From positions 62,001 to 126,000 of the forward strand of contig NZ_BDAC01000009.1 of assembly GCF_002091635.1 (NCBI RefSeq): DNA of 64,000 nt, read 5' to 3'. The notes beneath the pieces were generated by a model. That model ran no database searches and had not been told where the DNA came from. It was given only the letters and a program-made list of their open reading frames with translations. Of this stretch, positions 49,095-58,171 are shown piece after piece. Origin of the DNA: Pseudomonas indica NBRC 103045 (GTDB lineage Bacteria; Pseudomonadota; Gammaproteobacteria; Pseudomonadales; Pseudomonadaceae). The translations under genes and the position numbers were made by a program. Numbering within the stretch: position 1 is the first letter of the stretch; each line of letters opens with the position of its first letter.

Positions 49095-50253
49095 CGCGCA
49101 CCTCCGGCCAGCAAGCAGCCAGGGCTTCGAGCAAGCGCTCCAGTTGCGCCTCGCTGTGAGCGGCGGACAGCGTCACGCGCAGGCGCGCGCTGCCGGCCGG
49201 TACGGTGGGCGGGCGGATGGCGCCGACCAGGATGCCGCGCGCCTTGAGCAGTGCGGACAGCTTCATGGCCCGCTCGCTGTCGCCGATCAGGATCGGCTGG
49301 ATCGGCGTCGGGCTGTCCATCAGGGCCAGGCCGATCGCTTCGGCGCCTTCGCGGAAGCGGGCGATCAAGCGCGCCAGATGCTCGCGGCGCCAGCCTTCGC
49401 TGCGCAGCAGCTCCAGGCTCTTGAGGGTGGCACAGGCCACCGCCGGCGGCTGGCTGGTGGTGTAGATGTACGGACGGGCGAACTGGATCAACGTCTCGAT
49501 CAGCTCTTCGCTGCCGGCCACGAAGGCCCCGGCGGTGCCGAACGCCTTGCCCAGGGTGCCGACCAGCACTTGCACGTCATCCAGCCCCAGCCCGAACTGT
49601 TCGACGATGCCGCCGCCATTCGCGCCCAGGGGGCCGAAGCCATGGGCATCGTCCACCATCACCCAGGCGCCCTTGGCTTTCGCCACGGTGCAGAGGTTCG
49701 GCAGGTCGGCCAGGTCGCCATCCATGCTGAACACTCCGTCGGTCACCACCAGGGTATTGCCGGTGGCTTTTTCCAGGCGGCTGGCAAGGCTCGCGGCATC
49801 GTTATGCAGATAGCGCGAGAAGCGCGCCCCGGAGAGCAGGCCGGCGTCCAGCAGCGAGGCGTGGTTCAAGCGGTCCTCGAGCACCGTATCGCCCTGCCCC
49901 ACCAGCGCCGTGACGGCAGCGAGGTTGGCCATGTAGCCGGTAGAAAACAGCAGCGCTCGGGGCCGTCCGGTGAATTCGGCGAGGGCCTCCTCCAGCGCAT
50001 GATGCGGGCCGCTGTGGCCAATCACCAGGTGCGAAGCGCCACCGCCGACACCCCATTGTTCGGCGCCACGCTGCAAGGCGCGAATCACCTCGGGGTGGTT
50101 GGCCAACCCCAGGTAATCGTTGGAACAGAAGGCCAGCAGCGGCTGCCCGTCGACCACCACCTCAGGGCCCTGGGGGCTGTCGAGCAGCGGACGCTGGCGA
50201 TAGAGATGGGCCGCGCGGCGTTCGGCGAGGCGGGATTGCAGATCGAAAGACAT
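49087..50253 (-). CDS. bioF: 8-amino-7-oxononanoate synthase
   Basis: The 388-residue PLP enzyme condenses pimeloyl-ACP with alanine. It has [36 protein letters not shown] and the PLP lysine in [12 protein letters not shown] 50253 with GGAG 7 bases upstream is preferred to the GTG one codon earlier. A pair of extragenic palindromes separates it from bioB. Confidence 0.95.
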   Translation of the reverse strand: MSFDLQSRLAERRAAHLYRQRPLLDSPQGPEVVVDGQPLLAFCSNDYLGLANHPEVIRALQRGAEQWGVGGGASHLVIGHSGPHHALEEALAEFTGRPRALLFSTGYMANLAAVTALVGQGDTVLEDRLNHASLLDAGLLSGARFSRYLHNDAASLASRLEKATGNTLVVTDGVFSMDGDLADLPNLCTVAKAKGAWVMVDDAHGFGPLGANGGGIVEQFGLGLDDVQVLVGTLGKAFGTAGAFVAGSEELIETLIQFARPYIYTTSQPPAVACATLKSLELLRSEGWRREHLARLIARFREGAEAIGLALMDSPTPIQPILIGDSERAMKLSALLKARGILVGAIRPPTVPAGSARLRVTLSAAHSEAQLERLLEALAACWPEVRDA

Positions 50254-50279
50254 CACGAAGCTCCAAGCGGCAAGCCATG

Positions 50280-50337
50280 TGTAGGGGCGAATTCATTCGC
50301 CCGAGGGGCAACCCAGGCGAATGAATTCGCCCCTACA
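50280..50337. repeat. Inverted pair of extragenic palindromes inside the bio operon
   Basis: TGTAGGGGCGAATTCATTCGCCC (50280-50302) and its complement (GGCGAATGAATTCGCCCCTACA, about 50316-50337) face each other across 13 bases, between bioB and bioF. In RNA they would form a long hairpin. Confidence 0.85.
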
Positions 50338-50339
50338 GG

Positions 50340-51401
50340 TCAGGCGGATGCCGCGTTGTAGAACAGCTCGCTGTTCTTCTGCTCGACCAGGGCCTGTTCG
50401 ATAGCTGCCTGGTGCACTTCGTCGGCGTGTTCTTCGCGCTCTTCCGGCTTGATGCCGAGGCGGGCGAACAGGGCCATGTCCTTGTCCGCCTGGGGGTTGG
50501 CGGTGGTCAGCAGCTTCTCGCCGTAGAAAATCGAGTTGGCGCCGGCGAAGAAGGCCAGGGCCTGCATCTGCTCGTTCATCTGCTCGCGGCCGGCGGACAG
50601 GCGCACGTGGGATTTCGGCATCATGATCCGTGCCACGGCCAGGGTGCGGATGAAGTCGAACGGATCGACGTCCTTCTCCTGCTCCAGCGGCGTGCCCTTG
50701 ACCTTCACCAGCATGTTGATCGGCACCGACTCCGGGTGCTCCGGCAGGTTGGCGAGCTGGATCAGCAGGCCGGCGCGGTCGTCCAGCGACTCGCCCATGC
50801 CGAGGATGCCGCCGGAGCAGATCTTCATCCCCGCCTCGCGCACGTAGGCCAGGGTTTGCAGGCGCTCGCCGTAGGTGCGGGTGGTGATGATGTTGCCGTA
50901 GAACTCCGGCGAGGTATCGAGGTTGTGGTTGTAGTAGTCGAGGCCGGCCTCAGCCAGCGCGCGGGTCTGCTCCTGGTCGAGCTTGCCCAGGGTCATGCAG
51001 GTTTCCAGGCCCATGGCCTTCACGCCTTTGACCATCTGCAGCACGTAGGGCATGTCCTTGGCGGACGGGTGCTTCCAAGCGGCGCCCATGCAGAAGCGGG
51101 TGGAGCCGATGGCCTTGGCTTCGGCGGCGGCCTTGAGGACCTTCTCCACCTCCATCAGCTTCTCTTTCTCCAACCCGGTGTTGTAGTGGCCGGACTGCGG
51201 GCAGTACTTGCAGTCCTCCGGGCAGGCGCCGGTCTTGATCGACAGCAGGGTCGAGACTTGTACGCGGTTCGGGTCGAAGTGGGCGCGGTGCACTGTCTGG
51301 GCCTGAAACAGCAAATCGTTGAAGGGCTGTTCGAACAGGGCCTTGACCTCGGCGAGGGTCCAATCGTGACGCAGTTCGGAAGCGGCGGCGGTGGCGCTCA
51401 T
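50340..51401 (-). CDS. bioB: Biotin synthase
   Basis: The 353-residue radical-SAM enzyme inserts sulfur into dethiobiotin. The CPEDCKYC motif (~54-61) holds the 4Fe-4S cluster; further [2Fe-2S] ligands lie in [17 protein letters not shown] and MKICSGGI, with the arginine in [11 protein letters not shown] 51401. It is the first gene of bioB-F-H-C-D, under a promoter with a BirA-like operator. Confidence 0.96.
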   Translation of the reverse strand: MSATAAASELRHDWTLAEVKALFEQPFNDLLFQAQTVHRAHFDPNRVQVSTLLSIKTGACPEDCKYCPQSGHYNTGLEKEKLMEVEKVLKAAAEAKAIGSTRFCMGAAWKHPSAKDMPYVLQMVKGVKAMGLETCMTLGKLDQEQTRALAEAGLDYYNHNLDTSPEFYGNIITTRTYGERLQTLAYVREAGMKICSGGILGMGESLDDRAGLLIQLANLPEHPESVPINMLVKVKGTPLEQEKDVDPFDFIRTLAVARIMMPKSHVRLSAGREQMNEQMQALAFFAGANSIFYGEKLLTTANPQADKDMALFARLGIKPEEREEHADEVHQAAIEQALVEQKNSELFYNAASA

Positions 51402-51463
51402 CGATGATTCCTTATGGGTGGCAAGCGCCTGTACAGTGGCAGGCGCGACACGGATGTCCGGCA

Positions 51464-51491
51464 TATTTAGGGAAGCCCTATGCGCTGTCAA
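51464..51491 (-). promoter_or_regulatory. bioB promoter
   Basis: On the minus strand: TTGACA (51491-51486), 16 bases, TAAATA (51469-51464). The -35 is a perfect consensus. It is 63 bases above the bioB start codon. Confidence 0.75.
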
Positions 51492-52217
51492 CCAGAGAGC
51501 AAGCGCCAGGTTTACATCTGGACAAAAAATAAACAATCTTGCCTGCTATGCGACGAGCCAGCCGACGAACATCTGCCGCTCTGCACAGCCTGCGAAGCCG
51601 ACCTGCCCTGGCTCGGCGGGCATTGCGACCTCTGCGCCCTACCGTTGCCCGGCACGGGACTGGTCTGCGGCGAATGCCTGAAGCACCCGCCCAGCTTCAG
51701 CCGGGTCGAAGTGCCCTGGCGCTACGCTTTCCCAGTGGACAGTCTGGTCACCCGCTTCAAGCATCAGGCGAAGTGGCCGTTGGGACGTCTGCTCGCCGGG
51801 CTCCTGTCACATCATCTGCAACATGCCTTCGATGAGGGCCTACCGCGCCCGGCTGCCTTGCTGCCGGTCCCTCTGGCCAGCAAGCGTCTGCGCCGGCGCG
51901 GTTTCAACCAGGCGGCGATGCTCGCCCGCTGGCTCGGCCGCAGCCTGGAACTGCCAGTGGACGAACGCACCTTGCTGCGTCCGCATGACACGCCGGCCCA
52001 ACAGGAACTGGACGCCGCCGCCCGTCGACGCAACCTGCGCAAGGCGTTTACCCTGTCGCCCGGTGCCGACGTCGCGGGGCGCCATCTGGCGTTGGTCGAC
52101 GATGTGCTGACCACCGGCGCCACCGCCGAAGCCCTGGCGCGCCTGCTGAAGAAGGCCGGCGCGGCGCGCGTGGATGTCTATTGCCTGGCGCGCACGCCTC
52201 GGCCGGGAGAAGGCTGA
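51480..52217 (+). CDS. comF: ComF family phosphoribosyltransferase-like protein
   Basis: The 245-residue protein has two zinc-ribbon-type Cys pairs (CLLCDE, CTAC, CDLC, CGEC, residues ~21-65) and a PRTase fold with the PRPP loop [17 protein letters not shown] (~203-219). ComF proteins act in DNA uptake or processing. ATG 51480 is the only ordinary start before the zinc region. It is divergent from bioB, and the BirA operator lies in its first codons. Confidence 0.9.
   Translation: MRCQPESKRQVYIWTKNKQSCLLCDEPADEHLPLCTACEADLPWLGGHCDLCALPLPGTGLVCGECLKHPPSFSRVEVPWRYAFPVDSLVTRFKHQAKWPLGRLLAGLLSHHLQHAFDEGLPRPAALLPVPLASKRLRRRGFNQAAMLARWLGRSLELPVDERTLLRPHDTPAQQELDAAARRRNLRKAFTLSPGADVAGRHLALVDDVLTTGATAEALARLLKKAGAARVDVYCLARTPRPGEG
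51486..51516. promoter_or_regulatory. BirA-like biotin operator
   Basis: TGTCAACC-N15-GGTTTACA matches the BirA operator TGTAAACC-N15/16-GGTTTACA with one mismatch. The mismatched base makes the -35 box TTGACA of bioB. The site also lies within codons 3-13 of comF. Confidence 0.75.
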
Positions 52218-52280
52218 GACTGCGGCGTTTCGCCCCGCCGCGCTGGCTTGACTTCATGTTCAGCCTCTCGCAGCATCAAC

Positions 52281-52304
52281 CGCTATATACGAAACCATAT
52301 AGCG
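52281..52304. promoter_or_regulatory. ModE box
   Basis: CGCTATAT-N8-ATATAGCG, a perfect 8-bp inverted repeat, fits the ModE operator consensus (CGCTATAT...). It is 7 bases before the modE start, so molybdate would repress the modEAB genes. Confidence 0.85.
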
Positions 52305-52310
52305 ACACCG

Positions 52311-53075
52311 ATGAGCACGCTCTCCTCCCTCGCCCAACACGTAGTACGCCGGCCGCAGCGTATCGCCCTGTTGCAGCAGATCGCCGAGCAGGGTTCGATC
52401 ACCCGCGCCGCCAAAGCCGCCGGGCTGAGCTACAAGGCGGCCTGGGACGCCATCGACGAGCTGAACAACCTGGCCGGCACGCCCCTGGTGGAGCGCAGCG
52501 TCGGCGGCCGAGGTGGTGGCGGCGCGCGGTTGTCCGCTGACGGGCAGCGCTTGCTGGCGCTCTACCAACGCCTGGAAAGCCTCCAGGCCCAGGTGCTGCA
52601 AGCCGCCGAGGACAGCGCCGACCTCGACCTGCTCGGCCGCCTGATGCTGCGCACCAGCGCCCGCAACCAGTTGCACGGCCGCGTCGTGGCGATCGAGCCG
52701 CACGGCCGCCACGACCGCATCGAGATCGCCCTGAACGGAGCCCTGCGCATCGCCGCGCTGATCACCCGCGACAGCACGGAACGCCTGGAACTGGCCGTCG
52801 GCGCCCGCGTATTCGCACTGATCAAGGCCGGTTGGCTGCATGTGCTGGCACCCGATGAGGTCGGCGAGACCGACCATAACCGTCTCCTCGGCCATATCGA
52901 CACCATCCTGCCGGCCGAAGAGGGCCCCAGCGAAGTCCGTATCGCCCTGCCCAGTGGCCAGACACTCTGTGCCCTGGCGGCCCTGGATCACCTGCACCAC
53001 CTCCACCTCGTCGAAGGCTCACCCGTGCAGGTGCAGTTCTCTCCCGAGCAGGTCTTGCTCGGTACACCACTCTAA
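52311..53075 (+). CDS. modE: Molybdate-responsive regulator ModE
   Basis: The 254-residue protein has a LysR-like winged HTH (RRPQRIALLQQIAEQGSITRAAKAAGLSYKAAWDAIDELNN) and two TOBE/Mop domains (~120-185 and 190-250, SARNQLHGRVVAIEPHGRHDRIEIAL) that bind molybdate. ATG 52311 follows the ModE box, which indicates autoregulation. It heads modE-modA-modB. Confidence 0.92.
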   Translation: MSTLSSLAQHVVRRPQRIALLQQIAEQGSITRAAKAAGLSYKAAWDAIDELNNLAGTPLVERSVGGRGGGGARLSADGQRLLALYQRLESLQAQVLQAAEDSADLDLLGRLMLRTSARNQLHGRVVAIEPHGRHDRIEIALNGALRIAALITRDSTERLELAVGARVFALIKAGWLHVLAPDEVGETDHNRLLGHIDTILPAEEGPSEVRIALPSGQTLCALAALDHLHHLHLVEGSPVQVQFSPEQVLLGTPL

Positions 53076-53090
53076 TCAAGGAAGCCCCCG

Positions 53091-53837
53091 ATGCGTCTGC
53101 GTACTCCCGCCCTCGCCCTGCTGACTCTGCTGAGCCTGCCCGCCGCCCAGGCTGCCGAGCAGATTCGCATTGCCGTCGCGGCCAATCTGCTGCCGGTGAT
53201 GGAGCAGATCGCCCACCGCTACCAGCAGGAAACCGGCGTCAGCGTGCAGCTCGCCGGCGGTTCTTCTGGTGCCTTCTTCGAGCAGATCCGCCGGGGCGCG
53301 CCGTTCGACCTGTTCTATTCGGCCGACGCCGAACGCCCCGAGCAACTCGCCACCAGCGGCAAGGGTGAAGCCGCCAGGCCCTATGCCTGTGGCCGCCTGG
53401 CCTTGTGGACGCCTGCCAGTGCACCGACCCTGGCCGCACTCCCGGCCGGCAAGATCGCCATCGCCCAGCCCGACACCGCGCCCTACGGCAAAGCCGCCAT
53501 CCAGGCGCTGGAGCGCAGCGGCCAACTGGCCAAGGTGCAGCCGCGCCTGGTCTACGCCCAGGATATCGGCCAGGCCTACCAGTTCGTCTCCAGCGCCAAC
53601 GCCGGCGCCGGTTTCGTCGCCCTCAGCCAGCTCATGGCCGGCAAGGTGCCCGCCAATCGGTACTGGCAGGTGGACGCCGCGCTGTACGACCCGCTGGTGC
53701 AGAAGCGTGTGATTCTCGCCAAGACGGAGCGCCGCGCCGCCGCCGAACGCTTCGCCGCCTACTTCGACGCGCAACGCGACACCCTCGCCGCCGCCGGCTA
53801 CGCCCTGCCTGGAGACGCCGGCTGTGCTGCTGACTGA
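53091..53837 (+). CDS. modA: Molybdate ABC transporter substrate-binding protein
   Basis: The 248-residue periplasmic protein has a signal peptide (~1-22, AAQAAE) and the ModA pattern IRIAVAANLLPVMEQIAHRYQQETGVSVQLAGGSSGAFFEQIRRGAPFDLFYSAD. It binds molybdate or tungstate. The last 14 bases overlap modB. Confidence 0.92.
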   Translation: MRLRTPALALLTLLSLPAAQAAEQIRIAVAANLLPVMEQIAHRYQQETGVSVQLAGGSSGAFFEQIRRGAPFDLFYSADAERPEQLATSGKGEAARPYACGRLALWTPASAPTLAALPAGKIAIAQPDTAPYGKAAIQALERSGQLAKVQPRLVYAQDIGQAYQFVSSANAGAGFVALSQLMAGKVPANRYWQVDAALYDPLVQKRVILAKTERRAAAERFAAYFDAQRDTLAAAGYALPGDAGCAAD

Positions 53838-54513
53838 CGGAGACTGGCAGGCCCTGTGGATCACCCTGCGCCTGGCGGGGCTGTCCACCCTGTTGCTGAT
53901 GCTGATCGGCCTGCCGCTGGCCGCCTGGCGGGTGCGCCGACAGACGCGCCTGCGCCAGGTATTGGATGCCGTGCTGGCGCTGCCCCTGGTACTGCCACCG
54001 ACGGTCCTCGGCTTCTACCTGCTAGTGGTCTTCGCGCCGGACACGCCGCTTGGCTCCGCCTGGACCCGCCTGACCGGACACCAACTGGCCTTCAGCTTCT
54101 CGGGGCTGGTGCTGGGCTCGGTGATCTACTCGCTGCCCTTCGTCGTGCAGCCCCTGACCGTGGCCTTCCGCGAAATCCCCCGCAGCCTGTTGGAGGCCGC
54201 CGCCAGCCTCGGCGCCAGCCGCTGGGAGCGCCTGCAACGGGTAATCCTGCCACTGCTGCGCCGCGGGCTGCTGGTGGCCGCGACCCTCGGTTTCGCCCAT
54301 ACCCTCGGCGAATTCGGCGTGGTGCTGATGCTCGGCGGGAGCATTCCCGGCGAGACCCAAGTGGTTTCCATCGCCCTGTTCCAGCACGTCGAGGCGCTGC
54401 GCTACGCCGAAGCGCACCGCTTGGCCGCCGCGCTGCTGGGGCTGTCGTTCCTCCTGCTGCTGCTGGTCTACGGCCTCGGCGACCCACGTCGCAGCGCGCC
54501 GATGCGCACCTGA
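53824..54513 (+). CDS. modB: Molybdate ABC transporter permease
   Basis: The 229-residue inner-membrane protein has about five spans and the EAA loop EAAASLGASRWERLQRVILPLL that contacts the ATPase. GTG start at 53824. The next gene is srkA, so modC, which should encode the ATPase, is missing here; another locus must supply it. Confidence 0.92.
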   Translation: MLLTDGDWQALWITLRLAGLSTLLLMLIGLPLAAWRVRRQTRLRQVLDAVLALPLVLPPTVLGFYLLVVFAPDTPLGSAWTRLTGHQLAFSFSGLVLGSVIYSLPFVVQPLTVAFREIPRSLLEAAASLGASRWERLQRVILPLLRRGLLVAATLGFAHTLGEFGVVLMLGGSIPGETQVVSIALFQHVEALRYAEAHRLAAALLGLSFLLLLLVYGLGDPRRSAPMRT

Positions 54514-54560
54514 ACGGGCCCGGGGCGCTACACTGTGCGCCCTACCGCCCGGAGCCGTTC

Positions 54561-55535
54561 ATGAGCCACCCCTTCGATACCCTTACACCCGATTTGGTAC
54601 TGGATGCCGTGGAAAGCCTCGGCTACCTCAGCGACGCCCGCATCCTGGCGCTGAACAGCTACGAAAACCGCGTCTATCAGGTGGGCATCGAGGGTGAGCA
54701 GCCGCTGATCGCCAAGTTCTATCGGCCGGCGCGCTGGAGCGACGCGGCCATTCTCGAAGAACACCGCTTCACCCACGAACTGGCGGAATGCGAAGTGCCG
54801 GTGGTGGCGCCGGTCCAGCGCGACGGACAAACGCTGTTCGAGCACGCCGGCTTCCGTTTCGCCCTGTTTCCGCGCCGGGGCGGTCGCGCACCGGAGCCGG
54901 GCAACCTCGATCAGCTGTACCGCCTCGGCCAGTTGCTCGGCCGCCTGCATGCGGTGGCGGCGATCCGTGCGTTCGAACACCGCGAAACCCTGGGCGTGGA
55001 CAACTTCGGCCATGCCTCGCTGGCGACCCTGCTGGAAGGCGGTTTCATTCCCCGCAGCCTGCTACCGGCCTACGAATCGGTGGCACGCGACCTGCTCAAG
55101 CGCCTGGACGAACTCTTCCGGCGTGTGCGCTATACGCCGATCCGCCTGCATGGCGACTGCCACCCGGGCAACCTGCTGTGCCGCGACGAGACTTTCCACA
55201 TCGTCGACCTCGACGACTGCCGCATGGGACCAGCGGTGCAGGACCTGTGGATGATGCTTGCCGGCGAACGCCAGGAGCGCCTCGGCCAGCTCGCCGAACT
55301 GGTCGACGGCTATCAGGAGTTCCACGATTTCGACTCGCGCGAACTGCCGTTGATCGAGGGCCTGCGCGCCCTGCGCCTGATGCACTACAGCGCCTGGCTG
55401 GCCCGCCGCTGGGACGACCCGGCGTTCCCCATGAGCTTTCCCTGGTTCGGTACCGAGCGGTACTGGGGCGAGCAGATCCTGATGCTGCGGGAGCAGTTGG
55501 CCGCGCTGGATGAAGAGCCGCTGAAGCTGTTTTGA
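54561..55535 (+). CDS. srkA: Stress response kinase A (YihE/RdoA)
   Basis: The 324-residue aminoglycoside-phosphotransferase-fold Ser/Thr kinase has NSYENRVYQVGIEGEQPLIAKFYRP with the ATP lysine, LHGDCHPGNLLC catalytic loop and HIVDLDDCRMGPAVQDLWMML with the metal aspartate. It protects against stress-linked death (E. coli knowledge). Start 54561 follows GGAG. Confidence 0.93.
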   Translation: MSHPFDTLTPDLVLDAVESLGYLSDARILALNSYENRVYQVGIEGEQPLIAKFYRPARWSDAAILEEHRFTHELAECEVPVVAPVQRDGQTLFEHAGFRFALFPRRGGRAPEPGNLDQLYRLGQLLGRLHAVAAIRAFEHRETLGVDNFGHASLATLLEGGFIPRSLLPAYESVARDLLKRLDELFRRVRYTPIRLHGDCHPGNLLCRDETFHIVDLDDCRMGPAVQDLWMMLAGERQERLGQLAELVDGYQEFHDFDSRELPLIEGLRALRLMHYSAWLARRWDDPAFPMSFPWFGTERYWGEQILMLREQLAALDEEPLKLF

Positions 55536-55767
55536 CACTCCATCGGGAGCAGTTGCTCTGGAAAGCCAATCACGGAGCCGTAAAGACAGCCTTACAGCTT
55601 TCATTCGCCAGACAATCGGCAAAAATCTGAACATCCAGACAAGTCGTCGTCGCGACGTCTAGAATGGCAGGCTCCATTTCGAACCCCGTTCTCACCCGCG
55701 ACGAGCCGGCCTTTTCGGCTCCGGCGAAGGTGCGGACGGAGTTATCACAGCCTGACCAAGGAATCCC

Positions 55768-56643
55768 ATGGCCACCGCCAATCTCCGCCGCGGCTACCTG
55801 CTCGGTTTGAGCGCCTATGTCATCTGGGGCCTGTTCCCCCTCTACTTCAAAGCCATCCAGGAAGTACCGGCCCTGGAAATCGTCGTGCACCGCGTGCTCT
55901 GGTCGGCCCTGTTCGGCGCGATCCTGCTGTTCTTCTGGAAGCATCCCGGCTGGTGGGGCGAGTTGCGCGACAACCCGAAACGGCTCGCTGTGCTGGCCGC
56001 CAGCGGTGCACTGATCGCGGTGAACTGGCTGACTTACGTCTGGGCGGTGAACAACGGGCGCATGCTGGAGGCCAGCCTGGGTTACTACATCAACCCGCTG
56101 GTGAACGTGCTGCTCGGCATGCTGTTGCTCGGCGAGCGCCTGCGCCGCCTGCAATGGGTCGCCGTGGGTCTGGCCGCGCTGGGCGTGGCGCAGCAGGTCT
56201 GGCAGGTCGGCAGCCTGCCGTGGGTGTCGCTGGTGCTAGCGCTGAGCTTCGGTTTCTATGGGCTGATCCGTAAACAGGCACCGGTGGCCGCTCTCCCTGG
56301 CTTGGTGGTGGAGACCTGGATGTTACTGCCGGCGGCGCTGATCTGGCTGGCGGTCACACCCCAGGCGGGCAACGGTAGCTGGACCATGCCGGAAATCTTC
56401 TGGCTGGCCGCCGCCGGCCCGATCACCCTGGTGCCGCTGATCTGCTTCAACGCCGCGGCCCGCCACCTGCCCTATACCACCCTGGGCTTTCTCCAATATC
56501 TGGCGCCTACCCTGGTGCTGCTACAGGCGATCCTGCTATTCGGCGAGCCGCTGGAGCCGGCCAAGCTGCTGGCCTTCGTCTGCATCTGGGCGGGTCTGGC
56601 CGTGTATAGCGTCGATGCGTGGTTGGTACTGCGTAGCCGCTAA
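55768..56643 (+). CDS. rarD: EamA/RarD family transporter
   Basis: The 291-residue protein has ten membrane spans in the EamA layout and the RarD N-terminus (RRGYLLGLSAYVIWGLFPLYFKAIQEVPALEIVVHRVLWS). It is a drug/metabolite transporter related to chloramphenicol-sensitivity protein RarD; substrate unknown. CAAGGAA precedes ATG. Confidence 0.9.
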   Translation: MATANLRRGYLLGLSAYVIWGLFPLYFKAIQEVPALEIVVHRVLWSALFGAILLFFWKHPGWWGELRDNPKRLAVLAASGALIAVNWLTYVWAVNNGRMLEASLGYYINPLVNVLLGMLLLGERLRRLQWVAVGLAALGVAQQVWQVGSLPWVSLVLALSFGFYGLIRKQAPVAALPGLVVETWMLLPAALIWLAVTPQAGNGSWTMPEIFWLAAAGPITLVPLICFNAAARHLPYTTLGFLQYLAPTLVLLQAILLFGEPLEPAKLLAFVCIWAGLAVYSVDAWLVLRSR

Positions 56644-56861
56644 GGCTGCTCAAGAACTGATCGAATCGCTGCGGACCGCACCACGCGCGGGCCGCAGCGG
56701 ATGCTCCCAGGCTTATCCACAGAAGCATCCCCATGCATTGTGAACAACCTCACGAAACTGCCTATTTTTCAATCGGTTAGCTGAAAGCCCCAGTGCACGT
56801 GGCCACGCGCCGGGGCTCCCCAGGTTATCCACAACGTTGTGCCCAACGAGCGGGGATAAGC

Positions 56862-57380
56862 TCAAGGCTCCGTGCGCAGGTTCAGCTCCACCATCAGGTC
56901 GTCAGCCAGGGTCTCCAGGCGTTCCTGCAACACATCGAGCGAGAGATTGAGCGGCACCGCCAGCAACGCCTCGGCGTGGAACAGCGGCTCGCTGCTCATC
57001 GGCGCCGGTGCCACTTCGGTGACCAGGCTTTCCAGATTGACACCGTGCTCGGCGAGCAGGCGGGTGATATCGCGGACAATGCCGGGCCGGTCGTTGCCAA
57101 CCAGGTCGAGGCGGATCGGCTTCCAGTTGCAGGCCGGCTCCAGCCCGCTCTGCGCCAGCAGCACGCGAATGCCGTGCAGGCTCAGGGCCTGCAACGCGTC
57201 CACCAACTCATCATGGGATTCCGCCGGCACCGCCACCCGCAGGATGCCGGCGAACTGCCCGGCCATGCGCGACATGCGGCTCTCCAGCCAGTTGCCGCCG
57301 TGCTCGGCGATGCACTTGGCGACCCGCTCGACCAGCCCCGGCTGGTCCTGGGCAATCACCGTGAGTACCAGATGATCCAT
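56862..57380 (-). CDS. GcvR-like protein with two ACT domains
   Basis: The 172-residue protein has two ACT domains (~3-75 and 90-165): LVLTVIAQDQPGLVERVAKCIAEHGGNWLESRMSRMAGQFAG and IRLDLVGNDRPGIVRDITRLLAEHGVNLESLVTEV. GcvR proteins modulate the glycine cleavage regulator GcvA. No gcvA is nearby, so the target is not certain. Confidence 0.88.
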   Translation of the reverse strand: MDHLVLTVIAQDQPGLVERVAKCIAEHGGNWLESRMSRMAGQFAGILRVAVPAESHDELVDALQALSLHGIRVLLAQSGLEPACNWKPIRLDLVGNDRPGIVRDITRLLAEHGVNLESLVTEVAPAPMSSEPLFHAEALLAVPLNLSLDVLQERLETLADDLMVELNLRTEP

Positions 57381-57411
57381 GCTCGTTTCCTCGTCGTGAA
57401 AACCGTTACCG

Positions 57412-57864
57412 TCAGCCGCGCTCGAGGCTCAGCCAGTAGGTGTAGAAAGTGTCGTCGCGCACGTAACCCAGGCGCTCGTAAAGCGCCTGGCCCGCCCGAT
57501 TGGTCTTCGCCGTCTCCAGTTGCAGGCCGCAGGCGCCGCTGGCTTCCGCATGCGCCCGGGCGGCATTCATCAGCGCCTCGCCGACGCCCTGGCGACGCGC
57601 CCCGATAGCCACATAAAGATCGCTCAACAACCAGGCCGGTGCCAGCGCCAGCGATGCCTGCAGCGGATACAACTGGACGAACCCGCACAACCGACCGCTC
57701 GCCTCGCAAGCCACCAGCACCTGCGAGTCGCCGCGCTCGAACCTGTCGTGCAGGAAGGCGGCGATGGCCGGGATCGGCTTGGTTACCCGGTAGAAATCCA
57801 GGTAGCCGGCGAACAACTCGGTCAGTTCCGGCAGGTCGGCCGGGGTGGCGGGTCTTACTTGCAT
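57412..57864 (-). CDS. GNAT family N-acetyltransferase
   Basis: The 150-residue protein (MQVRPATPADLPELTELFAGYLDFY...) has the acetyl-CoA loop ARRQGVGEALM (~88-98) and a late LYERLGYVRDDTFYTYWL. The substrate is unknown. ATG 57864 is chosen by its conserved-looking start; the frame is open further upstream without support. 31 bases separate it from the GcvR-like gene. Confidence 0.88.
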   Translation of the reverse strand: MQVRPATPADLPELTELFAGYLDFYRVTKPIPAIAAFLHDRFERGDSQVLVACEASGRLCGFVQLYPLQASLALAPAWLLSDLYVAIGARRQGVGEALMNAARAHAEASGACGLQLETAKTNRAGQALYERLGYVRDDTFYTYWLSLERG

Positions 57865-58171
57865 GTCGAACTCCGCAAGGGTTGGCGGGGAGTATAGGTT
57901 GCTCTGTCGCCTGCGCTCGGTGGAGCGACACAGGGCTCCGACAGGCATACGCAAATTCTCGTGTACGAAATATTTCAATCCATGAAACAATATCTCGAAA
58001 TTTTGAGCACAAAAAATCATTCCGTGACCACATCTCGTATTTTGGTCGCAGAGCGACGCGTGCCCACTGATTTTCCCGGAATCTTGATGTAGTATGCCGC
58101 GCCTTGGACTACAAGACGGGAAACCGTGTCCGGACCGGCATTGAGTAAAGCTGAACAGAGTGAGGCAAGTG
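57865..58171. other. Divergent promoter region, no gene seen
   Basis: The 307 bases between GNAT and glcB are locally AT-rich near 57950-58030. I see no tRNA, sRNA hairpin/terminator or ORF that can be supported. Confidence 0.4.
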
